A stretch of 64,000 nucleotides of DNA from Planctomycetota bacterium. Lineage in GTDB: Bacteria > Planctomycetota > Planctomycetia > Planctomycetales > Planctomycetaceae. The translations under genes and the position numbers were made by a program. The notes beneath the pieces are model-generated. The model was not told where the DNA came from. It saw nothing but the letters and a program-made list of their open reading frames with translations, and ran no database searches. Position 1 is the stretch's first letter; each line of letters opens with the position of its first letter. Shown piece by piece: positions 47,526 through 56,746 of the stretch. Location: assembly GCA_022600195.1 (NCBI GenBank), contig JAHZKX010000059.1, positions 124,001 to 188,000 on the forward strand, written 5' to 3'.

Positions 47526-47891
47526 CCTTAGTGGCCACGCGCTGGAATTGTCCAGCGGGAATAAACAATAATGCCCCAGATTTCCTTTAGTTGCTTTAAT
47601 CCTCGTTGAGTTCGCCGTTTTATAATATCATTGTTAATAGACAGAAATCCGGATAGTTTTAGCTAGAATCAAATGGTTTCAATCGATTGTTATGTTCCTC
47701 GGTCGATTCTATGAAGCTCCCGGCAAAGTCTATTGTACCTGGAACGCTCGCCGGTGGTGTTGCAATTGCTTGTGGTATGTCCGTTTGAATTTGAATTCGA
47801 TGCAAAGTAAACTCGAGTTGAACATCAATTGGTGTTTAATTAATCGAATCAGTGATCGTTCTGATGAATCTTATCTCTATGGAGGTTGTCC
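47526..47891. other. Intergenic region with a dispersed element
   Basis: About 365 bases. A hairpin CGCTGG / CCAGCG (about 47540-47558) precedes AATAATG copy 4 (47567-47594). The remaining bases up to the TTG start at 47892 have no recognised gene; GGAGG at 47881-47885 is the ribosome binding site of the next gene. Confidence 0.45.
47567..47594. repeat. Short dispersed element AATAATG/CCAGGTCT, copy 4 (diverged)
   Basis: AATAATGCCCCAGATTTCCT followed by TTGC. It keeps the AATAATG start and the GTTGC-like end but has CCAGAT for CCAGGT. Confidence 0.4.
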
Positions 47892-50111
47892 TTGAAACTT
47901 TTACATTTCTTCAGTCTGGTAGTGCTGATGGGAGCTGCGGCGTCCGCGCAAGAATCCAAAGTTCCTGTAGAAATCGGAAACCGTCGTGAGTTGTTCGTGG
48001 ATAAATTCCTGATCGAGAAACTCGATGGCACGGCGTTGACCCTGCATAGGCCTGTTCCTCGCGAGGTTGCCATCGTACATGACGCGCCGTGGGAGGGCGA
48101 GACCTCGGCATACCATACTGTGTTTAAGGATGGTGACCTTTATCGGATGTACTATCGTGGTTCGGGACGTGGGAAGAGGCGGGGACGTTTGCTGGAACGC
48201 CATCACATGAGCCATGAAACGACTTGCTACGCGGAAAGTAAAGACGGCATCCACTGGACCAAGCCCAACTTGGGCCTGTTTAAGCACGATGGCTCTACCG
48301 CGAACAACATCGTCTGGTTTGGTCCCGGCGGACACAACTTTGCTCCCTTTAAAGACACTAACCCTGACTGCCCGCGTAAACGGCGCTACAAGGCACTGGC
48401 ATTCATGCACGACGAAAAAGCCTTGGAGAAGGGAAGGCGGGTTCGCTGTCTCTATGCGTTCCATTCGCCCGACGGCATTCACTGGCAACTTTCCCAGAAA
48501 GAACCAGTGATGACCGACGGTGCGTTCGATTCTCTCAATGTGGCTTCATGGGACTCTGTGCGCAGATGCTACGTGGCGTTTGTGCGTAAGAATCGGCCCG
48601 GATTCGGACGCGATGCGGGAACGGCTACCTCAAAGGATTTCCTGAAATGGACCGAGACCAAGCGGCTCGAATATCCCGGCTCGCCACCCACCCAGATCTA
48701 CACCAACGGAATCACACGCTACCGCCGCGCGCCGCACCTGTATTTCGGCTTCCCCATGCGCTACGTCGAACGCGACTACCGTCGCGAAGGAAGAAAAGGC
48801 TACGGCCTGACCGACGGTCTCTTCATGACCAGTCGAGATGGGTTGAACTTCCACCGCTGGACCGAGACGCTCATCCGTCCCGGTCTGCAACCCGATCGCT
48901 GGGTCACACGCAACAACTTCATCGCTCACGGACTCGTTTTCACCACTTCCCCCATTCACGACGGTCCTGAGATTTCCCTCTATTCCACCGAGGGTTACTG
49001 GGAAGGCGAAGCCTGCCGAATACGTCGTTATACCATCCGGACAGATGGCTTTGTTTCCGTCCACGGACCTCCTTCCGGTGGTTCGCTGCTGACCAGATCA
49101 CTCACGTTTTCGGTACCACCACCCAACGCTCCCCGCACCGTTCGCATCGATCCGCTGGCCCGTCTGCGTGTCAATGAGGACAAGCCTATTCGCGGCGCGG
49201 GTTCACTCGAATTTCGCAAGGACGCCACACTGACTCTGGCGGGAACGCAGAATCTCGGACCTCAGGTCACCCTCGCGGTGTCGGTTCGCGGTGTTCCCTC
49301 GGGGCGAAGGCGTCTCTTTTCGACCTACGGGGGTGGAGAGATCAAGGAAAACGATATGCTCTTTGACATCGACAGCGCCGGTCGCGATTCGATTCGATTC
49401 TACTGCGGAAAATTGAAGGTGAACGTGCCATTGGAGAAAACGGGAACCTGGAGCAGCGAGTCCAATGATGACTCAACCCACCACCTCGCGGCCACTTGGG
49501 ATGACGGGAAAGTGACCGTCTATTTTGACGGTCGGAAAGTTGGATCTGGTGGAAAAGGTGGCATCGGTGATCTGAAGTTTACTCGTGGCGATTTGCGGTT
49601 CGGCGAAGACCACCCTGACACATCGGTTTCCAACGAACCCTTTCTCGGGTACGCCGATGATATTCTTGTCCTGCGCCGTGTACTCTCCGCCACGGAAATC
49701 GCGCGGTTGGCGGAAGCGGGACAAGTGGCACCGAAATTTGCGAGCGATGATCGCGGCGTATTCCTCAACATCGACAACCCTGATTCCCCTCTAGCAGACA
49801 CCCTTGCCAACGATGTCGATCCTGCTCAGGCCGTCGTCGGTCCGTTGCCGAAATCCCCCGGCGAAGTCGAGTTGCTCCTGAACTTTGCTACCTCCGCCGC
49901 CGGCAGCCTACGTTGTGAGATTCAGGACGAGCAGGGAGATCCGCTCCCCGGATTCACGCTCAACGACTGCGACGAACTTTACGGTGATTCACTCGAACAA
50001 GCACTGAGCTGGAACGGCGTCCGCGAGTTAAAATCTCTCGCCGGTCGCACTATCCGCCTCCGTTTTGAGCTTAAGGATGCCGATCTCTACGCTTTACGCT
50101 TTGGACGCTGA
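47892..50111 (+). CDS. Secreted GH43-like five-bladed propeller with LamG-type domain
   Basis: The start is a TTG at 47892, six bases after GGAGG; it begins the signal peptide MKLLHFFSLVVLMGAAASA. About 739 residues. The N-terminal half (about 25-400) looks like a GH43/GH32/GH68-type five-bladed propeller: ELFVDKFLIEKLDGTALTLH, AYHTVFKDGDLYRMYYRGSG, DGIHWTKPNLGLF, SPDGIHWQLSQKEPV, SRDGLNFHRWTE. A concanavalin-like LamG module follows (about 450-610), with TLAGTQNLGPQVTLAVSVRG, DGRKVGSGGKGGI and FLGYADDILVLRRVLSATE. A short C-terminal beta domain ends it. Catalytic residues are not clear. It is likely to act on or bind extracellular glycans. The DNA looks GC-richer than its neighbours. Confidence 0.78.
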   Translation: MKLLHFFSLVVLMGAAASAQESKVPVEIGNRRELFVDKFLIEKLDGTALTLHRPVPREVAIVHDAPWEGETSAYHTVFKDGDLYRMYYRGSGRGKRRGRLLERHHMSHETTCYAESKDGIHWTKPNLGLFKHDGSTANNIVWFGPGGHNFAPFKDTNPDCPRKRRYKALAFMHDEKALEKGRRVRCLYAFHSPDGIHWQLSQKEPVMTDGAFDSLNVASWDSVRRCYVAFVRKNRPGFGRDAGTATSKDFLKWTETKRLEYPGSPPTQIYTNGITRYRRAPHLYFGFPMRYVERDYRREGRKGYGLTDGLFMTSRDGLNFHRWTETLIRPGLQPDRWVTRNNFIAHGLVFTTSPIHDGPEISLYSTEGYWEGEACRIRRYTIRTDGFVSVHGPPSGGSLLTRSLTFSVPPPNAPRTVRIDPLARLRVNEDKPIRGAGSLEFRKDATLTLAGTQNLGPQVTLAVSVRGVPSGRRRLFSTYGGGEIKENDMLFDIDSAGRDSIRFYCGKLKVNVPLEKTGTWSSESNDDSTHHLAATWDDGKVTVYFDGRKVGSGGKGGIGDLKFTRGDLRFGEDHPDTSVSNEPFLGYADDILVLRRVLSATEIARLAEAGQVAPKFASDDRGVFLNIDNPDSPLADTLANDVDPAQAVVGPLPKSPGEVELLLNFATSAAGSLRCEIQDEQGDPLPGFTLNDCDELYGDSLEQALSWNGVRELKSLAGRTIRLRFELKDADLYALRFGR

Positions 50112-50255
50112 TATTTCATATTCAATTTTGCTATTCAATTTCGTCCCTCAGAACTGAATTATGGACTCGGTCTCTGTTTTTAGTGTTATCATTTATTTGT
50201 TCTTATTCTTAACTGATTGATGCGAGTCATGTATCATTTTCCTCAGTAAAAAATC

Positions 50256-50846
50256 TCAATGGTGCGATTCGTTCGAGTTTGCTTCGTCATCATTCTTGTT
50301 TGAATTCACCAGCTTTGCAATACCCCATACGACAAGTCCACATCCTATGAAACAAATCGCCATGGAAAGAAGAGCTCCACAAACGATGAGTGCTAAGTGA
50401 GTCGTAAAGACAGATCGAGCAAATGAAAATATTCGATCTTCAGTTCCACCAACAACTTCAATTTCTATTTTTACGGGAGCTGGTATTTCAACGTAACCGA
50501 TGCTATTGCTTGAACTCATTCCTCTGTTTGAGGAAATTGAAAGATCGGTAACAAAATTAAAAAATTTGCCTGTTGCCTGATTCCTGATTTTGAATTCCAT
50601 TCCGTCAGGTAAAGTCTTTGATTGAGTATAGCTCTTGCCTTCAAAAACTGTCTGGTAATCATTCCACAGGTAATAGTTACCTGGTTCTTCAATCGTTACC
50701 TGAGTTATTCCTGGAACCTTGAACTGCTCTCCATTTCTATTATCAATTAGATCATATACTAGAATTGGTATTACCATGGTAATGACAATCATCCCCAGGA
50801 TGAACAGGGTGATTCCAGTGACAAGTGTTTTCAATCCTGGTGCCAT
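50256..50846 (-). CDS. Hypothetical two-pass membrane protein
   Basis: 196 residues with a membrane helix at each end: about 9-31 (VTGITLFILGMIVITMVIPI) and about 151-177 (LALIVCGALLSMAICFIGCG). The 115-residue loop between them is strand-rich (ITQVTIEEPGNYYLWNDYQT, KIRNQATGKFFNFVTDLSIS) and probably faces the periplasm. The C-terminus is asparagine- and acid-rich (NKNDDEANSNE). No family recognised. It starts 14 bases downstream of the YcaQ-like gene on the same strand, so the two may be co-transcribed. Confidence 0.6.
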   Translation of the reverse strand: MAPGLKTLVTGITLFILGMIVITMVIPILVYDLIDNRNGEQFKVPGITQVTIEEPGNYYLWNDYQTVFEGKSYTQSKTLPDGMEFKIRNQATGKFFNFVTDLSISSNRGMSSSNSIGYVEIPAPVKIEIEVVGGTEDRIFSFARSVFTTHLALIVCGALLSMAICFIGCGLVVWGIAKLVNSNKNDDEANSNESHH

Positions 50847-50859
50847 GATTTCCTCTATC

Positions 50860-51990
50860 TCATTTGATGTTGAATTCCAACGCGTTGCAGCCGTTGAATT
50901 TGGCGAATGACAACAGTTTTGATTCCATTTTTTTCTGTAATAAACGCTGGTCTACGTTTTTTTCGTAGTGAATGGATTGAATCATAAGCCGTTGGTTGGG
51001 GCGGTCTGCTTTGCAATCGATGCGGGCTACAAAGCGGCTGCCCTGGAGGACTGGTAGAGAAAAGTATCCATATTTTCTTTTGGGAGCCGGTACGTAGCAT
51101 TCAATTTTGTAATCATAATCAAAAAAGGTGAGCAGCTTTTTTCTCTGGATGATCAAATTATCAAACGGAGATAAAATATGAACTTTGGGGCTGACCCGGG
51201 GGATGTTCTCCAGTGATTGTTTGAGAGCGTAATAAGGTTGCTCAACGCCTGCTACTGAGACTGGCGTGATTTCGCCCGCGGACACCATTTCCTTGAGCGT
51301 TGATAACACGGTTGTCTTGGTTTGCGATTTGCGCATGTAGGACATTTCGCTTCCCGTCGCGAGTCCATGATGCTGCAATGTTCTTTGAATCAGATAGCGG
51401 GCATAGTCGGTTTCGCTGGGGAGTGTGGTATCAACAGAACTGGGAATCACATTCTCAGGCAGATCGTAGACTTTTTGGAATCCCTCGCGTCGGGTGATTT
51501 CCAGCTTGCCTTCGAGGAACAGGCGCTCTAATGCTTTTTTGGCTGGCTTCCAATCCCACCACCCTGATTTTCCCTGCTTCGTCATTTCAAAGTCTTTTGA
51601 CCGAAGGGGGCCTTCTTTTTCTATCCGCTTTAAAATCTGTTTCATCAATTTCAGATCTCTGGGAAACCAGGAAGCCTCGCGTTTCTGAAATTCTTTCTTT
51701 GGGAGTAACGAATAACGGTAGTCTTTCATGGGCAGGTAAGAGGCGGCATGGCTCCAGTATTCAAACACGTCTCGTGATTCAACGAGATGACTCAGGTCTG
51801 CTGGACTATATTTCTGATTGCGACTCCAGAAAACATGGTGATGCGCACGTTCCACAACTGAGATGGTGTCAATCTGGACGTATCCCAGATGCTCAATGAT
51901 TTGAACGGGTTCCAAAGCGGGGCCTGCCAGCTGCTGGCTGGCGACCATCAAACGCTGCGCAGATTTCAATGGTAACTGGATGGTTTTCAT
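50860..51990 (-). CDS. YcaQ-like winged-helix DNA glycosylase family protein
   Basis: 376 residues from ATG 51990 (a GTG lies one codon upstream). It matches the winged-helix DNA-binding family of E. coli YcaQ/AlkX, which unhooks interstrand cross-links. Features: N-terminal SAQRLMVASQQLAG, the QxD active-site motif VQIDT (Q39, D41), RAHHHVFWSRN, VFEYWSHAASYLPM and C-terminal ILSPFDNLIIQRKKL and YFSLPVLQGSRFVARID. It probably repairs bulky or cross-linked base damage in the cytosol. The membrane protein gene follows directly on the same strand. Confidence 0.85.
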   Translation of the reverse strand: MKTIQLPLKSAQRLMVASQQLAGPALEPVQIIEHLGYVQIDTISVVERAHHHVFWSRNQKYSPADLSHLVESRDVFEYWSHAASYLPMKDYRYSLLPKKEFQKREASWFPRDLKLMKQILKRIEKEGPLRSKDFEMTKQGKSGWWDWKPAKKALERLFLEGKLEITRREGFQKVYDLPENVIPSSVDTTLPSETDYARYLIQRTLQHHGLATGSEMSYMRKSQTKTTVLSTLKEMVSAGEITPVSVAGVEQPYYALKQSLENIPRVSPKVHILSPFDNLIIQRKKLLTFFDYDYKIECYVPAPKRKYGYFSLPVLQGSRFVARIDCKADRPNQRLMIQSIHYEKNVDQRLLQKKMESKLLSFAKFNGCNALEFNIK

Positions 51991-52294
51991 CACTTATTTT
52001 ATAGGACCTTAAAGGATAATGGATCAACACAATCAGGCGACGTTCATTCTGTACCTGCCTGAGCATGGTACAATTGTGTAAAACACAAGTCTATCAGGCA
52101 AGTTGTTTTTGGAACAAACAAAAGGGCCGCACGCTCATAAAGGATGAGCGACACCCGGCGCACCGATGAGAAGTTCGGCCCACAACACCATTTTCTTGCA
52201 TCCGTAATGACACTGGTGTAAAGTGAAATCACTCGAGTTATCGCTACATTCATTAATCCATACCGCAATACTGCCATGAACAGGAATCTCCAGC
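51991..52294. other. Intergenic region with a compact inverted-repeat structure
   Basis: About 300 bases before the esterase gene. At 52124-52181 GGGCCG pairs with CGGCCC and encloses a CGCTCAT / ATGAGCG hairpin; see the finding. A minus-strand frame of 77 residues here (52044-52277) has no protein-like features and is not annotated. Confidence 0.4.
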
Positions 52295-53173
52295 ATGAAC
52301 CCCAGACTCATTCTCGCTCTCGTATTCCCGCTTCTTACCTTCAGTAACGCTGCGATTGCCCAGAAACTGACGTCAGATATTCCTTACGTGGAGAATGGTC
52401 ACGCTCGTCACGTGCTTGATATTTACACGCCGGAAAATTCTGCCGGGAAGCGCCTGCCCGTTGTGTTCTGGATTCACGGTGGTGGCTGGCGTGTGGGCGA
52501 CAAGAGTGATGTTGCACTGAAACCCAAAGTACTGACTGATCGTGGTTTTGTTTTTGTGTCGACGAATTATCGACTTCTACCAGAAGTGAAAATGGATGCG
52601 TTGACGGGCGATGTCGCCAAGTCGCTCGCCTGGGTACACAAAAACATTGCCAGGTATGGCGGCGATCCCAAACGGATTTTTGTGGGGGGGCATTCTGCCG
52701 GTGCTCAGTTGGCGGCGTTAATTTGTACTGACGACCGCTACTTAAAGAATGAAGGGGTGCCGTTCGATGTGCTCAAAGGTTGTGTTCCGGTTGACGGAGA
52801 TACTTACGATATCCCCAAGATCATCATGACAGCGGAATTTCGTCAGGCCCTTTACGGCGGTAAGATGTTTACCTTTGGGCATCGACAAAAATTCGGGAAC
52901 GACCCGGAAAAGCATATTGATTATTCAGCCGTGACTCATGTGAAGAAAGGTAAAGGCATTCCGCCTTTCCTCATTCTGTATTTTCCGGGTAATTCAGACA
53001 CAAGGGCTCAGGCGCAAAGATTGGGAAGTGTCCTGAAGGCATCAGAGATTCCCACAACCCTGCATGGCAAAGGCGATAGCAACCACAATCGCCTGAATAA
53101 CGACCTTGGTAAGCCCGATGACCCGGCGACACAAAAACTCTATGAGTTTCTGGATCCCTTGGTTTCACAATGA
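52295..53173 (+). CDS. Secreted BD-FAE-type alpha/beta hydrolase (esterase)
   Basis: 292 residues; signal peptide to about residue 22 (LTFSNAAIA). The fold is that of carboxylesterase / BD-FAE enzymes: oxyanion motif HGGGW (61-65), nucleophile S134 in GGHSAGA, a probable acid in [10 protein letters not shown] and histidine in [28 protein letters not shown] and [19 protein letters not shown] also fit. Such enzymes remove acetyl or feruloyl groups from plant or algal polysaccharides, or hydrolyse short esters. Its neighbours on this strand include glycan-related proteins, consistent with polysaccharide use, but no operon is evident. Confidence 0.85.
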   Translation: MNPRLILALVFPLLTFSNAAIAQKLTSDIPYVENGHARHVLDIYTPENSAGKRLPVVFWIHGGGWRVGDKSDVALKPKVLTDRGFVFVSTNYRLLPEVKMDALTGDVAKSLAWVHKNIARYGGDPKRIFVGGHSAGAQLAALICTDDRYLKNEGVPFDVLKGCVPVDGDTYDIPKIIMTAEFRQALYGGKMFTFGHRQKFGNDPEKHIDYSAVTHVKKGKGIPPFLILYFPGNSDTRAQAQRLGSVLKASEIPTTLHGKGDSNHNRLNNDLGKPDDPATQKLYEFLDPLVSQ

Positions 53174-53425
53174 GGAGTAAATCTCGTTCCGACAAATCTG
53201 TGCAGGGGCCGGCGGCCAGTATACGATCATTATTCCCTCGCACAATCTGGTTGTCGTAAGAATGGGATACTACAAAGGATCCAGTGTGGGATTCGAAGCA
53301 CTCCGAAAGTCGTTGACGCTACTGATGCAGACAGTCCCCAAGCGCCAAAAGAAGTAAGGGTTCTACCAGGCTCTGATTTCTTTTTAAGAGGACGCGGGAT
53401 GGTATTGATCGTAACGGAGGAGGTG

Positions 53426-54114
53426 CTACCTGCGCCGAAGGTGTGCTTGATGGTGAACCCGCACCACTGTCGATTTTTTGGCAAGCAGGTCTACTCTGAT
53501 ACTGAGAATCACATATTTCTGATCATCACGGTGATCGATGATTCTATAGCGCCTTTATTAACGGAGTACTGCTCCTTCGGTAAAACGAAGGTCAGACGGC
53601 ATTGAGGGTAGTTCTCGAGGTAATCATTGGTCACTGTAGCTGTGACATTGTTATGGGTGCCATCGTTAGCAGGTTCGAACTGGAAACGTAAAGGAGGTGC
53701 TTCTTCCCGTCCAAAAGGAATAGCGGCGGTTTTGTGGCCGTTGTAGGTGCTGCTTTTCACACGTTCGTTTTTCAATCGCACAACGCGAAAACTGACTGCA
53801 TTGACTTTCCCAATACGTAGCGTTGGTGTGGAGCCGAGCGGCATGATTCTTTCGCCTGTGCCATGAGCGTCATGGATCATGCAGATCCGATGTTGGTTCA
53901 GTAGGTCGATAGGACCATTGCCTTCGAAGGCGTTGATGATTTTGTATTGGCAGTCAGGCCGTGATGCCAGCAAAGCGTCGGCTTGGGACGAGTCGTCATG
54001 CCAGGGGTGGCCAAAATTCAGCACCGACAGGTTCGGGCCGAAATTGATCAATCCTACTGGATCGCAATACCACTTTTCGTGACCATAGAACTGATGAATG
54101 CCAAAGCCAAGCAA
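53426..54114 (-). pseudogene. Truncated, frameshifted copy of the metallophosphatase-like gene at 25.3 kb
   Basis: The readable part starts with a TTG at 54114 and encodes text closely matching the C-terminal half of the protein at 25263-27203: FYGHEKWYCDPVG, NFGHPWHDDSSQAD, IINAFEGN, MIHDAHGTGERIM, TLRIGKVNAVSFRVVR, PFGREEAPPLR, ANDGTHNN, TNDYLENYPQCRLTFVLP. The frame ends after SSITVMIRNM at 53509. In another frame the family text resumes (QKYVILSIRVDLLAKKSTVV, to a TAG at 53426-53428), showing a frameshift near 53545. The N-terminal 430 residues of the family are missing. It is a gene remnant. Confidence 0.85.
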
Positions 54115-54628
54115 CTGCAGACCGTTCGGGGAGAACTCAATAATTGGGAGCGCTTCGTTGACGCGAACTCAAGATCAATCATAGGTGCTACCGGTAGGAT
54201 TTTGTTTTTTACCCTTCCCACCGATTTAATTCTCAGACCGGGGTTGGAGGGGGTCAGGAGGAGGAAAAGGTTGATCCAGTTTGTTTGAGCTGATTAGAAC
54301 ACAGGATTTTTTATCGTCAAGCCCTGCGGTCGCTCAGGCCAGGATTCTCGACGACATCAGAGCAATCACATCAACAAAACATAATCGAGTAACGAATAAC
54401 AGGTTCCGATTCACATCGATACAAAAGGAAGCAATGATGTGGGTCGAGTGGCTAAGATTGACTGCCCTACTTGCTACTTTTACAATGGTGAACGTCGATC
54501 ACGCCTGATTCTATTCGTGAGACTCGTCGCGTTCCGTAAAGCAAAACAAACGATTTGTTTAACGGGTATATCATGGCACTCCAATCCCCATATCGCAGAT
54601 GGGATTTTTATCATTGAGAACCCCTCCC
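54115..54628. other. Gene-poor region with an orphan signal-peptide-like frame
   Basis: About 500 bases. A plus-strand frame at 54434-54508, preceded by AAGGA, encodes 25 residues resembling a signal peptide (MWVEWLRLTALLATFTMVNV) and stops at once; it may be the remains of a deleted secreted-protein gene. Upstream of 54114 on the minus strand a few codons continue (VRVNEALPIIEFSPNGL) but are not part of the metallophosphatase family as I know it. Confidence 0.35.
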
Positions 54629-56260
54629 ATGAATGTAAGATCTGTCCTCTTCATTGCCTGCCTGTTTGTCATGTTCCCAGGCTCTTTTGCGTTAGCAAAC
54701 GAGAGTGGCATCACATGGCTCGTTAATTATGACGGCAAGGGGTTACCAAGCTCTGAATGGAAAGTTATCGGAAATCCGAATGCGACAATCGATTCGGAGG
54801 GGTTAAGACTAGTCGATGACTCAGTCGAAATGGCTTGTTTCCGAGCGCCGTGGAAATGGAAATCGGACCAGGAGATCATAGTCGAGGCAAAGGTAAAGGT
54901 GTTGTCTGTCAGTGGTTCGCGGATCACCGGTACGCAGAAAAAAAGGAACGCGTCTCTGTGGCCTTGGCGCGATGGGGCTGCTGTGTCCGTGCTGGTCAGC
55001 GATGGCCGACATCATGATGGGTTGGTGCTTTTTCCAACCTCTGCCGCGAGCCATACGGATCGGTCCATTAGGATGAATACCACGAGCGATTTTCACTTGT
55101 ATCGACTGATTATTCGAGGCAGAGATATGGAGATTTGGGTCGATGGTGAGCGAAAAGTGACCGGTCAAGGTGCGTTTTGGAAGCCGACAGATTCGCCCGA
55201 GCCTTTCATTCAATTCGGGTCGAGTGCGCCGGCCGGACTGGGCGAGGCGATTTGGGCTTCAGTGAGGCTGGGCGTGCGGAAAATCACTACTCCGCCACTA
55301 AAGGACCCCGTCAAGATAACGGTCAGCAAGCCATGGGATATTCCCCGAAAGGAAGTCAACCATACGCGGCCTTATCTCTACGATATGGGGGACGGGCTAC
55401 TGCTTATGAGTGTGGCTCAAGGTAGGGACGCTTTTTACGAACCTTATGGATTGCTCAAATCGACCGATGCCGGTAAGACCTGGGAGCCTATCTCAGGACT
55501 TGATCAATTGGAGACCACCCCGCTGCCTATGTTGCGCCGTCCCGATGGAACCATCCTTGGCATGTCGCGCTGGACCCGCACCCAGCCCGATGGTTCTGTC
55601 GTGGGGAAAACTACCTACATGAACGCTCAAGCCACGTCGTTCACAATGGAAGATAACCGGATTGTTTTGCCGAAGGAGTTCACTAACGAATCTCCGGGAG
55701 ACGTGATTATCTGCGAACGCCACGTTTGGAACGATGACGATGGTGGCGCGACGATGGTCGTGTGGAGCCGGAAGAAGGTGAAGCTGAAGGATGGACGCAC
55801 TAGAACGATGCGGATGTCGCACCTCGTGCGCAGTACAGACAACGGCAGGACGTGGAACTACCTTTCCACAATCGGTCCTGGCGGTGAACCGGCTGTGGTG
55901 CGTCTGACTGACATCAAGATGACCGCTGTGATCAGAGGTGGCGGTTCGAGAATGTACCAGATGTTTTCCCATAACGCCGGGAAGACCTGGACGGAACACG
56001 TCGAACTCGAAGTGGGAAAAGTATTACCCGATCTGGTGCTCATGAGCAACGGAATTCTTGCGTGCAGTTTCGGGCGGCCAGTCTCAAGCCTCATGTTTAG
56101 TCTCGATCATGGAAAAACCTGGACGTCGCACCACGTTATTTCTGAGAAGATTCGTTTCAATTACACCAGCATCCGGGAAATCAGCCCCGGTCGTCTGCTC
56201 TATGTTCACGACGCGCCGGAAATGAATGCGATGTTCATCGATGTGCAGCGAGCACAGTGA
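54629..56260 (+). CDS. Sialidase-like BNR-repeat secreted protein
   Basis: About 543 residues from ATG 54629, which begins the signal peptide MNVRSVLFIACLFVMFPGSF; a frame extension to 54599 lacks support. The N-terminal 200 residues look like a concanavalin/LamG-type module (DFHLYRLIIRGRDMEIWVDG). The remainder is a sialidase-like six-bladed propeller with Asp-boxes STDAGKTWEP, STDNGRTWNY, SHNAGKTWTE and SLDHGKTWTS. The classical arginine triad cannot be confirmed by eye. It may cleave or bind sialic-acid-like or other acidic sugars. It is the first of three plus-strand genes followed by DUF1549 and DUF1501 partners. Confidence 0.82.
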   Translation: MNVRSVLFIACLFVMFPGSFALANESGITWLVNYDGKGLPSSEWKVIGNPNATIDSEGLRLVDDSVEMACFRAPWKWKSDQEIIVEAKVKVLSVSGSRITGTQKKRNASLWPWRDGAAVSVLVSDGRHHDGLVLFPTSAASHTDRSIRMNTTSDFHLYRLIIRGRDMEIWVDGERKVTGQGAFWKPTDSPEPFIQFGSSAPAGLGEAIWASVRLGVRKITTPPLKDPVKITVSKPWDIPRKEVNHTRPYLYDMGDGLLLMSVAQGRDAFYEPYGLLKSTDAGKTWEPISGLDQLETTPLPMLRRPDGTILGMSRWTRTQPDGSVVGKTTYMNAQATSFTMEDNRIVLPKEFTNESPGDVIICERHVWNDDDGGATMVVWSRKKVKLKDGRTRTMRMSHLVRSTDNGRTWNYLSTIGPGGEPAVVRLTDIKMTAVIRGGGSRMYQMFSHNAGKTWTEHVELEVGKVLPDLVLMSNGILACSFGRPVSSLMFSLDHGKTWTSHHVISEKIRFNYTSIREISPGRLLYVHDAPEMNAMFIDVQRAQ

Positions 56261-56746
56261 TGGAAAAAGACATGAGAAAAAAACCGGGAGGAAACGGGGC
56301 GAACGGATCAATTCATCCGCGAATCTCGTCAAATCGTGGACAGAAAATAAAACCACAGTTTTTCTCGGTCTCAATTGTCTTAAAACTCTGGCTGATTGAG
56401 TTCAGTGAATTATGATTTTCAGGATGAATTTGTCCGACAAATTGGTCTTGGTTTCAGACAATAATTAGGATTGGATCTAGCTCTTCGAAAATCCAACGAT
56501 TTTAGGACAGAGAAGAATAGCACCATCACGTTGCTGTGACTTTCTTAAGAACATCGTGGCATTGTGAATCATGGGTGGTGAAGCACCTAAACCAAGCTGG
56601 AATCATACGAATTTGAAGAGATTTGATAGCAAATGCGAAACGGTTGCAGTAGAATCAACCCAAAACTGTTGAGTGTGGCTGAGGCACAATCCGTAGGGAA
56701 TGTGTCAGACTACTACTTCTCGGAAAGACCTGAGAGGGTAATGTTG
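56261..56746. other. Intergenic region, nothing recognised
   Basis: About 485 bases. The longest upstream frame of the next gene starts at 56633, but its first 38 codons are not signal-like, so I treat them as leader DNA. No RNA gene or repeat is evident. Confidence 0.4.

Noticed and set aside
52124..52181. Hammerhead-ribozyme-like text (CCGATGAGAAG) in the structured element
   Set aside because: The invariant CUGANGA core is not met (U replaced by C) and no stem II or GAAA core follows.
52044..52277. A 77-residue minus-strand frame
   Set aside because: No ribosome binding site, no protein-like composition, and it overlaps a structured element.
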